64,000 bases of DNA, taken from JBCDCY01 sp039180875. GTDB lineage: Bacteria > Pseudomonadota > Alphaproteobacteria > Rhodobacterales > Rhodobacteraceae. The stretch lies in contig JBCDCY010000007.1 in the NCBI GenBank assembly GCA_039180875.1, positions 62,001 through 126,000 of the forward strand. The letters are read 5' to 3'. Below, piece after piece: positions 53,468 to 62,386 of this stretch. Position numbers and translations under genes: made by a program. The notes under the pieces were generated by a model, which was not told the DNA's origin, searched no databases, and saw only the letters and a list, made by a program, of their open reading frames with translations. How positions within the stretch are numbered: the first letter of the stretch is position 1; each line of letters starts with the position of its first letter.

Positions 53468-54316
53468 TCAAGCGCCACTCCCGGAGGCTGTGATCTTGTT
53501 GCGCACCGTCTCCAATCGCTCGATGCGCCGCGACGCGGCATCGCCATAGGACTCGACCAGCAGGCTCAGCATCTTGTCGACCACTGCGACGGTCGGGGCC
53601 AGTGTGTCGAGCGGCGAGGACGTGGCGACCGGGATCGGTATCGTCACCTCTGCCAGCTCGCAGATCGGAGACAACTCGACATCGGTGAACAGGACGATGC
53701 GCACTTTCTGCTGTCGCACGATCTCGGCAATCGCGTAGAGATCCGGCTGATAGCGGCGCACGTCGAAGAGGATCACCAGATCCCGGCGGGCAAGATCGAC
53801 AAGCCGGTCGGTCGCGATGCCAGAGGCGGTCGGCAGCAGGGCGTGCACCTCTTCGCGCATCGTGCCGAGCTGGAATGTCAGATATTGCGCCAGCACCGAC
53901 GTCCAGCGCCCGCCCATCGCGAACACCCTGCCCTTCGTGCCGATGATCATGTCGGCCGCCAGTTCCAGCGACTTGGCCGTCGCGTCGCTTTCGAGCGATG
54001 CAATGGACGCGGCGATGTCTGCGAGCAGCCCGGTCTCCGGCGGCGCGTCCCGGTGGCGCTGCAGCAGCGCGAGCGGAGAGGCCTCGGCATCCTGGACCTC
54101 CTGGCGCACATCGCGCTGGAAATCCGCGAACCGGGCATAACCCAAATGGCGGACAAATCGCGTGACCGTGGGTGGGCTGACCTTCGCCTGCCGCGCCAGA
54201 TCCTCGATCCCGCCCAAGGCGCTGACCGGGTAGCGCTCCGCAATGACGATGGCGATCCGCCGCTCGCTGGCCGAGAAATCGTTCAGGCGCGCGTCGAGTT
54301 TGCTTTTGATGGTCAA
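53468..54316 (-). CDS. RpiR-family transcriptional regulator
   Basis: A 282-residue regulator with an N-terminal HTH (about 1-77: NDFSASERRIAIVIAERYP, DLARQAKVSPPTVTRFVRHL, GYARFADFQRDVRQEV) and a C-terminal SIS sugar-isomerase-like effector domain (RVFAMGGRWTSVLAQYL, LVILFDVRRYQPDLYAIAEI). Family members sense sugar phosphates or other metabolites. It closes the transporter operon, 12 bp after livH, and faces the catabolic operon across a short AT-rich spacer, so it most likely controls both. Confidence 0.9.
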   Translation of the reverse strand: MTIKSKLDARLNDFSASERRIAIVIAERYPVSALGGIEDLARQAKVSPPTVTRFVRHLGYARFADFQRDVRQEVQDAEASPLALLQRHRDAPPETGLLADIAASIASLESDATAKSLELAADMIIGTKGRVFAMGGRWTSVLAQYLTFQLGTMREEVHALLPTASGIATDRLVDLARRDLVILFDVRRYQPDLYAIAEIVRQQKVRIVLFTDVELSPICELAEVTIPIPVATSSPLDTLAPTVAVVDKMLSLLVESYGDAASRRIERLETVRNKITASGSGA

Positions 54317-54328
54317 AACCGCGCTCCG

Positions 54329-55216
54329 CTAGCTCCGGCGCGATGTGCGTTCAGGCAGCAGACCGTCCGGTTTCAGAACAAGAATCGCCACGATGATGGA
54401 GAGGGAGATGGCGTCGCGGTAGGGCAATGCGGCCTCCGGGAGAAAGGCCTGCAGATAGACCTCGACGGCGCCGAGAACGAAGCCGCCCACCACGGCTCCG
54501 CCGAGGGAGCCGAGGCCGCCGACGACGGTGGCGATGAAGGCCTTGAGCACCGGGATCGCGCCCATCAGCGGATCGACGGACCCGCGCGTCGCCACCCACA
54601 GAACCGCCGCGATGCCGGCCAGCGCGCCGGAGACGGCGAAGGCGGTCGCGATCACCCGGTTGGCGGAGATCCCCATCAGCTGGACCACGGCGAAATCCTC
54701 GGAGGCCGCGCGCATCGCGATGCCCGTGACCGTCCGCGTCAGGATCGCCCGCAAGGCGATCAGCGCGACCCCGACCACCAGGATCGACAGGACAGAGGCC
54801 ATGCCGACGCGAACCGGTCCAAGCATCACGCTCGCCGTCAGCCAATCCGGCAGGACGACCGCCACGGGGCGCGCCGATATGCCGTTCTGAAACAGCACTT
54901 GGATGATCTGGCTGACCGCGAACGAGGTGATCAGAAGCGTCGTCACATCGGCGCCGCGCATCTGCCGGAACGCCACCCGCTCCATCATCACGGCGATCGC
55001 GATGGCGGAGACGAGGCCCACCGCGATCGACACCACGACGGGCAGGTTGAGCAGCAGGACGAACCACATGCCGTAGCCGGTGACCGTCATGACCTCGCCA
55101 TGGGCGAAGTTGATCAGGCGCACGATGGAAAAGACGACGGCGAGGCCGAGGGCGAGCAGCGCGTAGATGCCGCCGAGGCTAAGCGCGTTGGTCGTCTGCT
55201 GAATGAAGACGTCCAT
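54329..55216 (-). CDS. livH: Branched-chain amino-acid-type ABC permease LivH
   Basis: A 295-residue permease with eight or so spans. Features: GGIYALLALGLAVVFSIVRLINFAHGE near the start, the conserved entry block of LivH, and GIAMRAASEDFAVVQLMGIS followed by FIATVVGGLGSLGGAVVGG in the coupling region. It pairs with the LivM part of the fusion protein. It follows livF by 4 bp. The HAAP/liv family carries branched-chain amino acids but also amides, urea and other small compounds, so substrate is open. Confidence 0.92.
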   Translation of the reverse strand: MDVFIQQTTNALSLGGIYALLALGLAVVFSIVRLINFAHGEVMTVTGYGMWFVLLLNLPVVVSIAVGLVSAIAIAVMMERVAFRQMRGADVTTLLITSFAVSQIIQVLFQNGISARPVAVVLPDWLTASVMLGPVRVGMASVLSILVVGVALIALRAILTRTVTGIAMRAASEDFAVVQLMGISANRVIATAFAVSGALAGIAAVLWVATRGSVDPLMGAIPVLKAFIATVVGGLGSLGGAVVGGFVLGAVEVYLQAFLPEAALPYRDAISLSIIVAILVLKPDGLLPERTSRRS

Positions 55217-55220
55217 CGAG

Positions 55221-55922
55221 CTAGTGTCCGAGATAGGCGCCGTGGACGGCGTCAGACGCGGCAACCTCCGCCGCGGTGCCGCGATAGGAGGCGCGGCCCT
55301 GGGCCAGCACCAGCGCATGGTCGGCGATGTCGAGGGACATCGGCACGTTCTGCTCCACCAATAGGATCGTGATCCCCTCGGCCCTGAGCTCCGCGATGAG
55401 GTCGAAGACGGCGTCGACCATCTGCGGCGCGAGGCCGAGCGAGGGCTCGTCCATCAGCAGGAGCTTCGGTCGCGCCATCAGCGCCCGGGCGATCGCGAGC
55501 ATCTGTTGCTCGCCCCCCGAAAGCAGGCCGGCCCTTTGCCCGCTGCGTTCGCGCAAGATCGGGAAGCGCTCGCGCATCTCGTCCGCGCGTTTCTTTCGTT
55601 CGGCCGGGGACGCATGCTCGGCGCCGCCCAGAAGCAGGTTCTCGGCCACCGTCAGGCCGGAGAAGATCCGGCGTCCCTCAGGGATCAGACCGATGCCGAG
55701 CCTGGCGATCGCCTCGGGCGCGCGGTCGGTGATGTCCTCGCCGTTGAAGGTGATCCGTCCCTGGGAAGGCACCAGGCCAGAAATGCCGGCGAGAGTAGAG
55801 GACTTCCCGGCGCCGTTGGCGCCGAGGATCGCGTGGATTTCGCCGCCGGCGACCTCCAGATCGAGGCCGCGCACGGCCTCGATCGCGCCATAGCGCACCG
55901 TCAGGGATGCGACCTCCAGCAC
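55221..55922 (-). CDS. livF: Branched-chain amino-acid-type ABC ATPase LivF
   Basis: A 233-residue ATPase. Walker A AILGANGAGKSSTLAGISGL, GLIPEGRRIFSGLTVAENLL, the signature LLSGGEQQMLAIARALM and Walker B LLLMDEPSLGLAPQMVD are all present, and the LivF-type EGRRIF segment separates it from LivG. GTG start is used, one base after the binding-protein stop, with no better in-frame ATG. It supplies the second ATPase, the first being fused to the LivM permease. Confidence 0.92.
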   Translation of the reverse strand: MLEVASLTVRYGAIEAVRGLDLEVAGGEIHAILGANGAGKSSTLAGISGLVPSQGRITFNGEDITDRAPEAIARLGIGLIPEGRRIFSGLTVAENLLLGGAEHASPAERKKRADEMRERFPILRERSGQRAGLLSGGEQQMLAIARALMARPKLLLMDEPSLGLAPQMVDAVFDLIAELRAEGITILLVEQNVPMSLDIADHALVLAQGRASYRGTAAEVAASDAVHGAYLGH

Positions 55923-55923
55923 C

Positions 55924-57084
55924 CTACGGGTCCGGCATCGTTTCCGCGTCGGCCAGCTGGCGGCGGATGAAGACCTTTTCGCCGCCTTCGATCCGGGCCA
56001 GCACCACCTCCCGCATCGGCATCCGGTCGGTGCCCGCGAAGGTGAAGCTCGACATGATGCCCTGGGTCTCGGGCAGGTTGGCCAGCGCGACGCCCACTTC
56101 GGCCGCATCGGTCGTGCCGGCCTCCCGCACGGCAGCGTCGATCATCGTCAGGATGTCGCAGCCGTTCACCACGTAGTTGGTGTCCGCCGCCTCACCCGTC
56201 GCCGCCTCGAAGGCCGCGTTGAACTCGGCGTGCGCGCTGCCCTCTTCGGCGAAGCCGCCCGAGGTATGCACGATGCCTTCGACCACGTCGCCCAGCCCGC
56301 GCACCGTCGGCGTGTCGAGCACGTCAGCGCCCATCACCGGGATGTCGACGCCGGCGCCGCGGAGCGCGCGGATGAAGGCGGGGAAATCCGGCTCCCAGGC
56401 CGAGGTCATGATGACGTCGGGCTGCGGATCGAGGTTCTGGATGGTGGTGACGATGGCGTTGAAATCCGGCTGGCCCATGCTGAACGAGCCCTCGCCCAGC
56501 AGCGTGCCGCCATTGGCCTCGAACGCCGAGGCGAAGTAGCGCGGGCCGAACTGGGTGTAGGCCGCGTCGGGCGAGGTCAGGATCCAGGTGCTTTCATAGC
56601 CAAGCTCGGCCGCGTAGGCGCCCAGCACCGCCGCCTGCTGATTGTCGGCCGGATAGCTGCCGAAGACGTACTCGCCGCCGTTCAGCGTCAGGATCGGCGC
56701 GGTTCCCGCAAAGGTCATCGTCGGGATCTGCGCGGGCGTGGTGATCTGGCCCATGGCGATGGTCGGATCGCCGTCGGGCGGCGCCACGATGAAGTTCACG
56801 CCCAGATCGACGAACTCCTGGGCGAAGCGCACCGCCTCGGCGATGTCGGATCGGGTGTCGCGCACCTCCAGCCGGATCGGGTGCTGCCCAGCGATCCCGC
56901 CCTCCGCGTTCATCTGGTCGACGCAATAGCTGAAGCCGTTGAACGACGGTTGGCTGAACGGGGCGAGGCCGCCGGAATTGGCGACCGCGACCCCGATGAC
57001 GTATTCCTCCTGGGCCGCGGCCGAGAGCGGCAGGGCCAGGATGCCCGCGGCCAGGATCGCCGCACGCTTTGCTAGCGGTGTCAT
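55924..57084 (-). CDS. livK: ABC transporter substrate-binding protein (LivK/HAAP type)
   Basis: A 386-residue periplasmic protein with signal sequence (LAKRAAILAAGILALPLSAAA) followed by EEYVIGVAVANSGGLAPFSQ. The two-lobed type I fold is seen in FSYCVDQMNAEGGIAGQHPI and EFVDLGVNFIVAPPDGDPT. An AGGAGGT ribosome site precedes the ATG, which overlaps the LivMG fusion stop by four bases. Ligand is unknown; no residue pattern I can read tells leucine from other amino acids or amides. Confidence 0.9.
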   Translation of the reverse strand: MTPLAKRAAILAAGILALPLSAAAQEEYVIGVAVANSGGLAPFSQPSFNGFSYCVDQMNAEGGIAGQHPIRLEVRDTRSDIAEAVRFAQEFVDLGVNFIVAPPDGDPTIAMGQITTPAQIPTMTFAGTAPILTLNGGEYVFGSYPADNQQAAVLGAYAAELGYESTWILTSPDAAYTQFGPRYFASAFEANGGTLLGEGSFSMGQPDFNAIVTTIQNLDPQPDVIMTSAWEPDFPAFIRALRGAGVDIPVMGADVLDTPTVRGLGDVVEGIVHTSGGFAEEGSAHAEFNAAFEAATGEAADTNYVVNGCDILTMIDAAVREAGTTDAAEVGVALANLPETQGIMSSFTFAGTDRMPMREVVLARIEGGEKVFIRRQLADAETMPDP

Positions 57085-58928
57085 TGTCTTACCTCCTGTT
57101 GCTGACTTTCTTCTTGGGTGAGTGCCGGTGTTTCGGTCGAGCGGGTGCCGAGATAGGCCTCGATGACGGCGGGGGCGGCCTGGACCTCGTGCGGCGGACC
57201 CTCGGCGATCTTGAGACCGCGGTTGAGCACGACGACGCGGTCGCAGAGCCCCATGACAAATCCCAGATCATGGTCGATCAGCAGGACACCGATGCCGCGA
57301 CTGGCCGCGATCTGGCGCAGTCGCTCGCTCAGATCGGCGGTCTCGGTCGGGTTCATGCCCGCCGCCGGCTCATCGAGCATCAGAAAGGCCGGCGCCTGGG
57401 CCATGGCACGGGCGATCTCCAGCCGGCGGCGCGCGCCATAGGGCAACTGGCCGGCGGTGCGCGCGGCCTCCTCCGATATTCCGATCTCGGCGAGCTCGCG
57501 CGCTGCGACCCGGCGGGCCTCCGCCATCGACAGACCGCGCGCGAGGCCCGCGACGATCGCATTCTCCTCCGCCGTCAGCGCCTCGAACAGCCGGATGTTC
57601 TGGAAGGTGCGCGCCACGCCCAGACGGGCAACGCGGTGGGCGCTCAGGTCGTCGATCCGCTTCTCGCCGATCCAGACCCCGCCCGTGGTTGCCGCCGACG
57701 CACCGCCGATGGCGTTGACGAGGGTCGACTTTCCGGCGCCGTTCGGGCCGATCAGGCCGGTCACCCGGCCAGCGGGGATGTCGAACGACACCTCGTCGAG
57801 CGCCACCAGACCAGCGAACCGCTTGCCGACACCGTCAAGGCGCAGCGCATCGCGCGCATCCGGCGCGACCGCCTCCGCCGGTGGGGCCGAGACGGCGACG
57901 CGCCGGGGCCAACGCCACCCCTCGCCCAGTTCGCGCGGGCCGCAAAGCCCCTGGGGGCGATATTTCAGCACCACGAGGATGGCGATGCTGACGCCCACGA
58001 CCTGAAGCCCGAACACCTCGGGCAGCTCGAATCCGGCGACGGTCGCGCCGCCCTCGAAACGGCGCAGCACCTCGCGCAGGCCCATCACGAGCGCCACGCC
58101 GCCCACCGCCCCGGTCACCGTCCCCATGCCGCCCAGGATCAGCATCGCGACGAACCCGAACGTCGTCGCGAGGTAGAAATCGCGCGGGCTGAAGGCACCG
58201 AGGGAATGGCCGTAAAGCGCCCCCGCAATGCCGGCCATCGTGCCGGAGACGACCCAGGCGACGAAGCGCGCGCGATAGGGCCAGATGCCAAGGGCGGCGG
58301 CGGCATCCTCATCATCGCGAACCGCGCGCAGGGTCAGTCCCCAGCGGCTTTCGCGAAACATCCGGGCGGCAATGATGAACAATGTCGCCGCCGTCGCCGC
58401 GACGATCAGGTCGGTGTAGCGCGGAACGCCGTAGAAAGCCTGGTTGCCCCGCGTGAAATCCACCGCTGCGGACAGCACGGAATAGACGACGATCAGAAGG
58501 CCGAGGGTCGCGATGGCGCCCGACGCCCCGTTCAGGCGCGAGATCCCGAGGCCGGTGAGGAACGCAAAGGCCGCCACGACGCAGGCCACGATCGCCAGCG
58601 CCGGGAGCAATGGGAGCTCATAGCCCCCAAGACCCGCCGGCAGATTAGGCAGCGCGGTCCCGAGGATCACCTGGGGCATCGTCACCCAGGCGGAGATATA
58701 GGCTGCCATGCCCATGAAGGCCGTGTGCCCGAAGGACACGACCCCGGAATTGCCGCTGAACGCCTGGAAGGAGACGACGGCACAGACGTTGACCGCAAAG
58801 AACGTGCCCAGCCGCGCCCCGGAGAGCCCCATCACCAGAGCCAGTATCGCAATGCCTCCGGCGGTCACGCCCGCCAGAACCAGCGATTCCGCCAATGGCT
58901 TCCACGCTGACTGGGACGTCAGTGCCAT
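57081..58928 (-). CDS. Fused LivM permease and LivG ATPase
   Basis: A 615-residue fusion. Residues about 20-330 are a LivM-type permease (SGNSGVVSFGHTAFMGMAAYIS, RAVRDDEDAAAALGIW, TFGFVAMLILGGMGTVTGAVGG). Residues about 360-600 are a LivG ATPase (Walker A LIGPNGAGKSTLVNAIGG near 394, the LivG signature QLPYGARRRLEIARAMAQ, Walker B FLMLDEPAAGMNP). A Pro/Ala-rich linker joins them. The start ATG (MALTSQS) has AGGGGG just before it. It is the first gene of the transporter operon. Such LivMG fusions are known in Alphaproteobacteria. Confidence 0.93.
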   Translation of the reverse strand: MALTSQSAWKPLAESLVLAGVTAGGIAILALVMGLSGARLGTFFAVNVCAVVSFQAFSGNSGVVSFGHTAFMGMAAYISAWVTMPQVILGTALPNLPAGLGGYELPLLPALAIVACVVAAFAFLTGLGISRLNGASGAIATLGLLIVVYSVLSAAVDFTRGNQAFYGVPRYTDLIVAATAATLFIIAARMFRESRWGLTLRAVRDDEDAAAALGIWPYRARFVAWVVSGTMAGIAGALYGHSLGAFSPRDFYLATTFGFVAMLILGGMGTVTGAVGGVALVMGLREVLRRFEGGATVAGFELPEVFGLQVVGVSIAILVVLKYRPQGLCGPRELGEGWRWPRRVAVSAPPAEAVAPDARDALRLDGVGKRFAGLVALDEVSFDIPAGRVTGLIGPNGAGKSTLVNAIGGASAATTGGVWIGEKRIDDLSAHRVARLGVARTFQNIRLFEALTAEENAIVAGLARGLSMAEARRVAARELAEIGISEEAARTAGQLPYGARRRLEIARAMAQAPAFLMLDEPAAGMNPTETADLSERLRQIAASRGIGVLLIDHDLGFVMGLCDRVVVLNRGLKIAEGPPHEVQAAPAVIEAYLGTRSTETPALTQEESQQQEVRQ

Positions 58929-58976
58929 CCAGCCCCCTTTCTGCTGCAATCAAGTGAAAGGGAATCGAAGCGTATG

Positions 58977-59011
58977 TGTCAATTTATTTTCTTTCCCCCA
59001 TGATATTGACA
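58977..59011. promoter_or_regulatory. Divergent promoter region between transporter and amidohydrolase operons
   Basis: The AT-rich core holds TTGACA on both strands (58982-58977 minus and 59006-59011 plus) and ATTTTCTTTCC at 58986-58996, identical to the site by the isochorismatase gene. Good -10 boxes at 17 bp are not obvious. Confidence 0.45.
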
Positions 59012-59074
59012 TGTATGAAAATGGGCGAACAAGGTGCAACTGCACGAAAATTGATCAGGCGGTGACGTCAGCGG

Positions 59075-59863
59075 ATGTTTTCGACGCTAGAGGATAATGA
59101 ACCCGAGCCGTTCACCGTGGCTCGCCAGGATGGCAGCAGCCCGTTTTTCCTGTCCGCCGACCATGCCGGGTGCGCCGTGCCGCGATCGCTGTCGTCGCTG
59201 GGTCTGCCGGCGTCCGAGCTTCAGCGGCATATCGGTGTGGATATCGGGATCGCGACGCTCGGCGACATGCTCTCCGAAGCGCTGGACGCGACGTTCATCT
59301 CGCAGCCCTATTCGCGGCTGGTCATCGATTGCAACAGGCCGAAGGGCCAGGCGGACTCCATCCCTGAGAGAAGCGACGGCACCGACGTTCCCGGCAATCA
59401 GGGGCTCAGCGCGGCGGCGCGGCGCGCCCGCGAAACGGTCATTTTCGAGCCCTATCACACGCGCTTTCGCGACCTGCTCGACCGGCGCGCCGCGCAGGAC
59501 AGGACGTCGGTGCTGATCGCCCTGCACAGCTTCACCCCGAAACACGGTGACTATCCCGAACCGAGGCCATGGCATATCAGTGTGCTCTACAACCGCGACG
59601 CCCGGTTGGCCCGACCGCTCCTTGCGCGGCTGCGCGGCGAGCCGGACCTCGTCGTGGGGGAGAACGAGCCGTACTTGGTGTCGGATGAACTGGACTATGC
59701 CATTCCCGTGCACGGCGAAGCGCGGGGCATCCTGTCCGTAGAGATCGAGATCCGCCAGGACACGCTCGGCGATGCCGCGTCATGTCGGCGCTGGTCGGAT
59801 CGCTTGGCGCGGCTCCTGCCGGCCGCGCTGGGCGACCTTGAACCCGCCCGGGCGGCCCATTGA
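59075..59863 (+). CDS. N-formylglutamate amidohydrolase-family protein
   Basis: A 262-residue hydrolase of the FGase family. Features: LSADHAGCAVPRSLSSLGL at the start (metal His), VDIGIATLGDMLSEAL, SRLVIDCNRPKGQADSIPE with the catalytic Arg region, IALHSFTPKHGDY and LSVEIEIRQDTLG. The family deacylates N-formyl amino acids, but many members in transporter clusters have untested substrates. It is the first gene of the plus-strand pair with a glutamine synthetase-like gene, divergent from the transporter. It could serve as the deacylase of the pathway. The ribosome site is weak. Confidence 0.84.
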   Translation: MFSTLEDNEPEPFTVARQDGSSPFFLSADHAGCAVPRSLSSLGLPASELQRHIGVDIGIATLGDMLSEALDATFISQPYSRLVIDCNRPKGQADSIPERSDGTDVPGNQGLSAAARRARETVIFEPYHTRFRDLLDRRAAQDRTSVLIALHSFTPKHGDYPEPRPWHISVLYNRDARLARPLLARLRGEPDLVVGENEPYLVSDELDYAIPVHGEARGILSVEIEIRQDTLGDAASCRRWSDRLARLLPAALGDLEPARAAH

Positions 59864-59874
59864 AGGAGGCGGGA

Positions 59875-61167
59875 ATGCCGGAACACTTCACGTTTATCGG
59901 CAACCAGGAACTGAACGGCATTCTGAGGGGCCGGTCGGTGCCGTCCGCGCGGGCCGAGGCCGCCTTGCGCGACGGTCTGCCCTGGGTTCCCGCCAACCTC
60001 ACGATCGGCGCGCTGAACACGCTTCCGCCCGACAACCCGTTCGGCCCCGTCGGAGAGATCCGAATGCTGCCCGACACGGGGGCCAAGATCACCCTCCAGC
60101 GACCCGACGCACCTGCCTTCGATCTGGTCCTCTGCGATTTCGCGGCGCGCGACGGCAGCCCGTGGGGCTGTTGCCCACGCAGTGCCTTGAAGGCGGCAGT
60201 CCGCGATCTTGAAGCCGAGACGGGCCTCACGATGAAGGTCGCGTTCGAGCACGAGTTCACGGTGCATGGCCTAGACGAACCCACCCATGTCGCATTCTCG
60301 CTTTCGGCGGGCCGTGCGGGCTCGCAACTGGCCGAAAATGCACTCTCGATCCTCGAGACCGGCGGGTTCACTCTGGATCAGTTCGTCGCCGAGTACGCGC
60401 CGGGGCAGTACGAGATTGCCGGCCAGCCGGCGCCGCCCCTGGCCGCCGCGGACAGGACGGTCCTGACGCTGGAAGCCATCCGGGCGGCGGCCCGCGACCT
60501 GGACCTGCGCGCCAGCTTCCTGCCGAAAGCGGATCCCGGGGCGGCGGGCAACGGCGTCCACATCCACGTCTCGTTTTGGCGCGACGGGCGAAACGTGACT
60601 TTCGGCGACGATTGGGTGAGCCCCGAGATCGGATCGTTCCTGTCCGGGGTCCTCGATGCAGCCGAACCGCTCACGCTGCTCTCCAACACCACCTGCAACT
60701 CCTACGCCCGCTACCGGCCGCAATCCTGGGTCGGAACCTATGTCTGCGCCGGTCTGATGAACCGGGAGACGATGGTGCGCGTCATACCGCGTCAGACAGC
60801 GGCGGACGGCAGCCATCCGGGCGCCACGCTGGAATTCAGGACCAGCGACGCCACGGCGAATGCCTACCTGGCGCTCACCGCCCTCATCCGGGCCGGTCTG
60901 GACGGACTGAAAGCAGAGCTCGAGGCACCGCAGAACATCCCTATGGATCCCGCGACGCTGGAGCCGAAGGAGAGGGAGACGTACGGCCTGCGGCACTTGC
61001 CCACCAGCATGGGCGCGCTGCTCACCGGGCAGACGATCTCAACGGTGGAGGGCTGGATCGGCGCGGATCTGTGCGCCGCCTATGTCTCATGCCGAAGAAA
61101 CGACGCGCGCCATGACGAGGAGATGGAGGAGGCCGACCTGCTCTCCCACATTTCCCTGGTCTACTGA
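59875..61167 (+). CDS. Glutamine synthetase-family ligase
   Basis: A 430-residue member of the glutamine synthetase superfamily. MKVAFEHEFTVHG gives the metal Glu, NGVHIHVSFW the His-containing beta strand, and SNTTCNSYARYRPQSWVGTY with LEFRTSDATANAYLALTALI the substrate and metal segments. The N-terminal beta-grasp part differs from classical GlnA, placing it with gamma-glutamylamide ligases such as PuuA-type enzymes. It may glutamylate an amine or amino acid from the pathway. ATG at 59875 follows AAGGAGG; the upstream TTG is less likely. Confidence 0.82.
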   Translation: MPEHFTFIGNQELNGILRGRSVPSARAEAALRDGLPWVPANLTIGALNTLPPDNPFGPVGEIRMLPDTGAKITLQRPDAPAFDLVLCDFAARDGSPWGCCPRSALKAAVRDLEAETGLTMKVAFEHEFTVHGLDEPTHVAFSLSAGRAGSQLAENALSILETGGFTLDQFVAEYAPGQYEIAGQPAPPLAAADRTVLTLEAIRAAARDLDLRASFLPKADPGAAGNGVHIHVSFWRDGRNVTFGDDWVSPEIGSFLSGVLDAAEPLTLLSNTTCNSYARYRPQSWVGTYVCAGLMNRETMVRVIPRQTAADGSHPGATLEFRTSDATANAYLALTALIRAGLDGLKAELEAPQNIPMDPATLEPKERETYGLRHLPTSMGALLTGQTISTVEGWIGADLCAAYVSCRRNDARHDEEMEEADLLSHISLVY

Positions 61168-61303
61168 CTTCGCGGCCGGATGTTGGTCCCCGGGCGATCG
61201 TCCCGGATGCCCTCACACAGAGCTCATCCACTATGCGTCAGGATCGGCCGTAGAGGGTCCTAAAGCGCACCCGATGACGGCCTAGGGGCGGGTCGATCGG
61301 GTG

Positions 61304-61987
61304 TCAGGGGACGGGAAACAGCCGCCCAAACTCTTTGGCGCCTCTTTGCGAGAACGAAACCACGCGGGTTTTCCGATCCCGCTTGACCCATGACAGCTCT
61401 TCAAATCGGCTCAGCAGCGCGCGGCCAAGACTGCCGGCCAGATGCGATCTGCGTTCGCTCCAGTCCAGACACTCGCGGCAAAGCGGTACGCGCGCCCTGC
61501 GAAGACCGTCGACGTCAATCTCGAGACTGGCTGCGAAGGCCTCGCCACTTTCAGTCAAAGCCAAGTCACCGCCATCAAGGACCAAATGCCCCCGGGCAAT
61601 CAGGCTGTCGAACATCTGCGTGCCCATATCGCCGGCCAGATGATTGTAGCAGACGCGGGCCTGTCGCAGTTCGGCATCCCGGGGGCCGGTGCGTTTCCGC
61701 AAGTGCCCGGCTCCCGCCGCCAGCCCCATCAGACCTTCCAGAACATGGGCGACGTCATCGTTGGCCAGTGAGAAATACTTGTGCCGTCCTTGTTTGCGAG
61801 GGCGGAGGAGGCCGCCCGCGTCGAGCTTGGACAAATGAGAGCTGGCCGTCTGGATCGTCACGCCGGCTTCCGCGGCCAGTTCGCTCACCGTTAGCGCTTT
61901 GCCGCTCATCAACGCGGTCAGCATATTGGCGCGTGCGGGATCGCCTATCAGCGTGGCAACGTGCGCGATGTCCGGACCCTCTTTCAT
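61304..61987 (-). CDS. ArsR-type regulator with long C-terminal domain
   Basis: A 227-residue regulator. The winged-helix part is IGDPARANMLTALMSGKALT, AAEAGVTIQTASSHLSKLDA and GLLRPRKQGRHKYFSLAND. The extra 120-residue C-terminal part has VCYNHLAGDMGTQMFDSL and CRECLDWSERRSHLAGSLG, a domain found with a subset of ArsR proteins. The Cys (VPLCRECLDW) could sense metals or redox. It is divergent from a NIPSNAP-monooxygenase-EamA operon, with a palindrome between, so it probably represses that operon and itself. Confidence 0.88.
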   Translation of the reverse strand: MKEGPDIAHVATLIGDPARANMLTALMSGKALTVSELAAEAGVTIQTASSHLSKLDAGGLLRPRKQGRHKYFSLANDDVAHVLEGLMGLAAGAGHLRKRTGPRDAELRQARVCYNHLAGDMGTQMFDSLIARGHLVLDGGDLALTESGEAFAASLEIDVDGLRRARVPLCRECLDWSERRSHLAGSLGRALLSRFEELSWVKRDRKTRVVSFSQRGAKEFGRLFPVP

Positions 61988-61989
61988 AG

Positions 61990-62005
61990 TTCGACACTAG
62001 TCGAA
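61990..62005. promoter_or_regulatory. Palindromic operator candidate for the ArsR regulator
   Basis: TTCGAC and GTCGAA are perfect inverted arms around ACTA, starting 2 bp upstream of the regulator's ATG and in the divergent spacer. Confidence 0.55.
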
Positions 62006-62062
62006 GCATCCCGTGCGTGCAATGGGCTAGTCAGGCGGAAACGCATCATGGGAGAGGCGACC

Positions 62063-62386
62063 GTGCTGACCTGCATCATCCGCTATCACATCGACCCGAC
62101 AAAGAAGGCCCAGTTCGAGGCGTATGCGCGCAACTGGGGTCAAGCGATCCCGCGCTGCGGCGCCGACCTCATCGGCTACTACGCGCCGCATGAGGGATCA
62201 TCGACCCTCGCCTACGGCATCTACAATATCGGAAGCCTAGCGGAGTATGAGGCGTATCGGGCGCGCCTCGCCGCAGATCCATTGGGCCGCGAGAACTACG
62301 CGTTCGCCCAGAAAGAGAAGTTTCTGCTGAGAGAAGACCGAACCTGGGTGAAACTCGCCTCTTCTCAACACGGGGAGACGGCATGA
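62063..62386 (+). CDS. NIPSNAP-family protein
   Basis: A 107-residue ferredoxin-like alpha/beta-barrel protein. LTCIIRYHIDPTKKAQFEAY and NIGSLAEYEAYRARLAADP are NIPSNAP features, and RTWVKLAS closes the domain. GTG at 62063 fits the family N-terminus and has GGAGAGG five bases upstream; ATG at 62048 would add five residues. Role unknown; such proteins often accompany small oxygenases. It overlaps the monooxygenase gene by four bases. Confidence 0.82.
   Translation: MLTCIIRYHIDPTKKAQFEAYARNWGQAIPRCGADLIGYYAPHEGSSTLAYGIYNIGSLAEYEAYRARLAADPLGRENYAFAQKEKFLLREDRTWVKLASSQHGETA

Noticed and set aside
53279..55372. A 697-codon plus-strand open frame opposite rpiR and livH
   Set aside because: Composition is typical of a shadow frame and both genes beneath it are clear.
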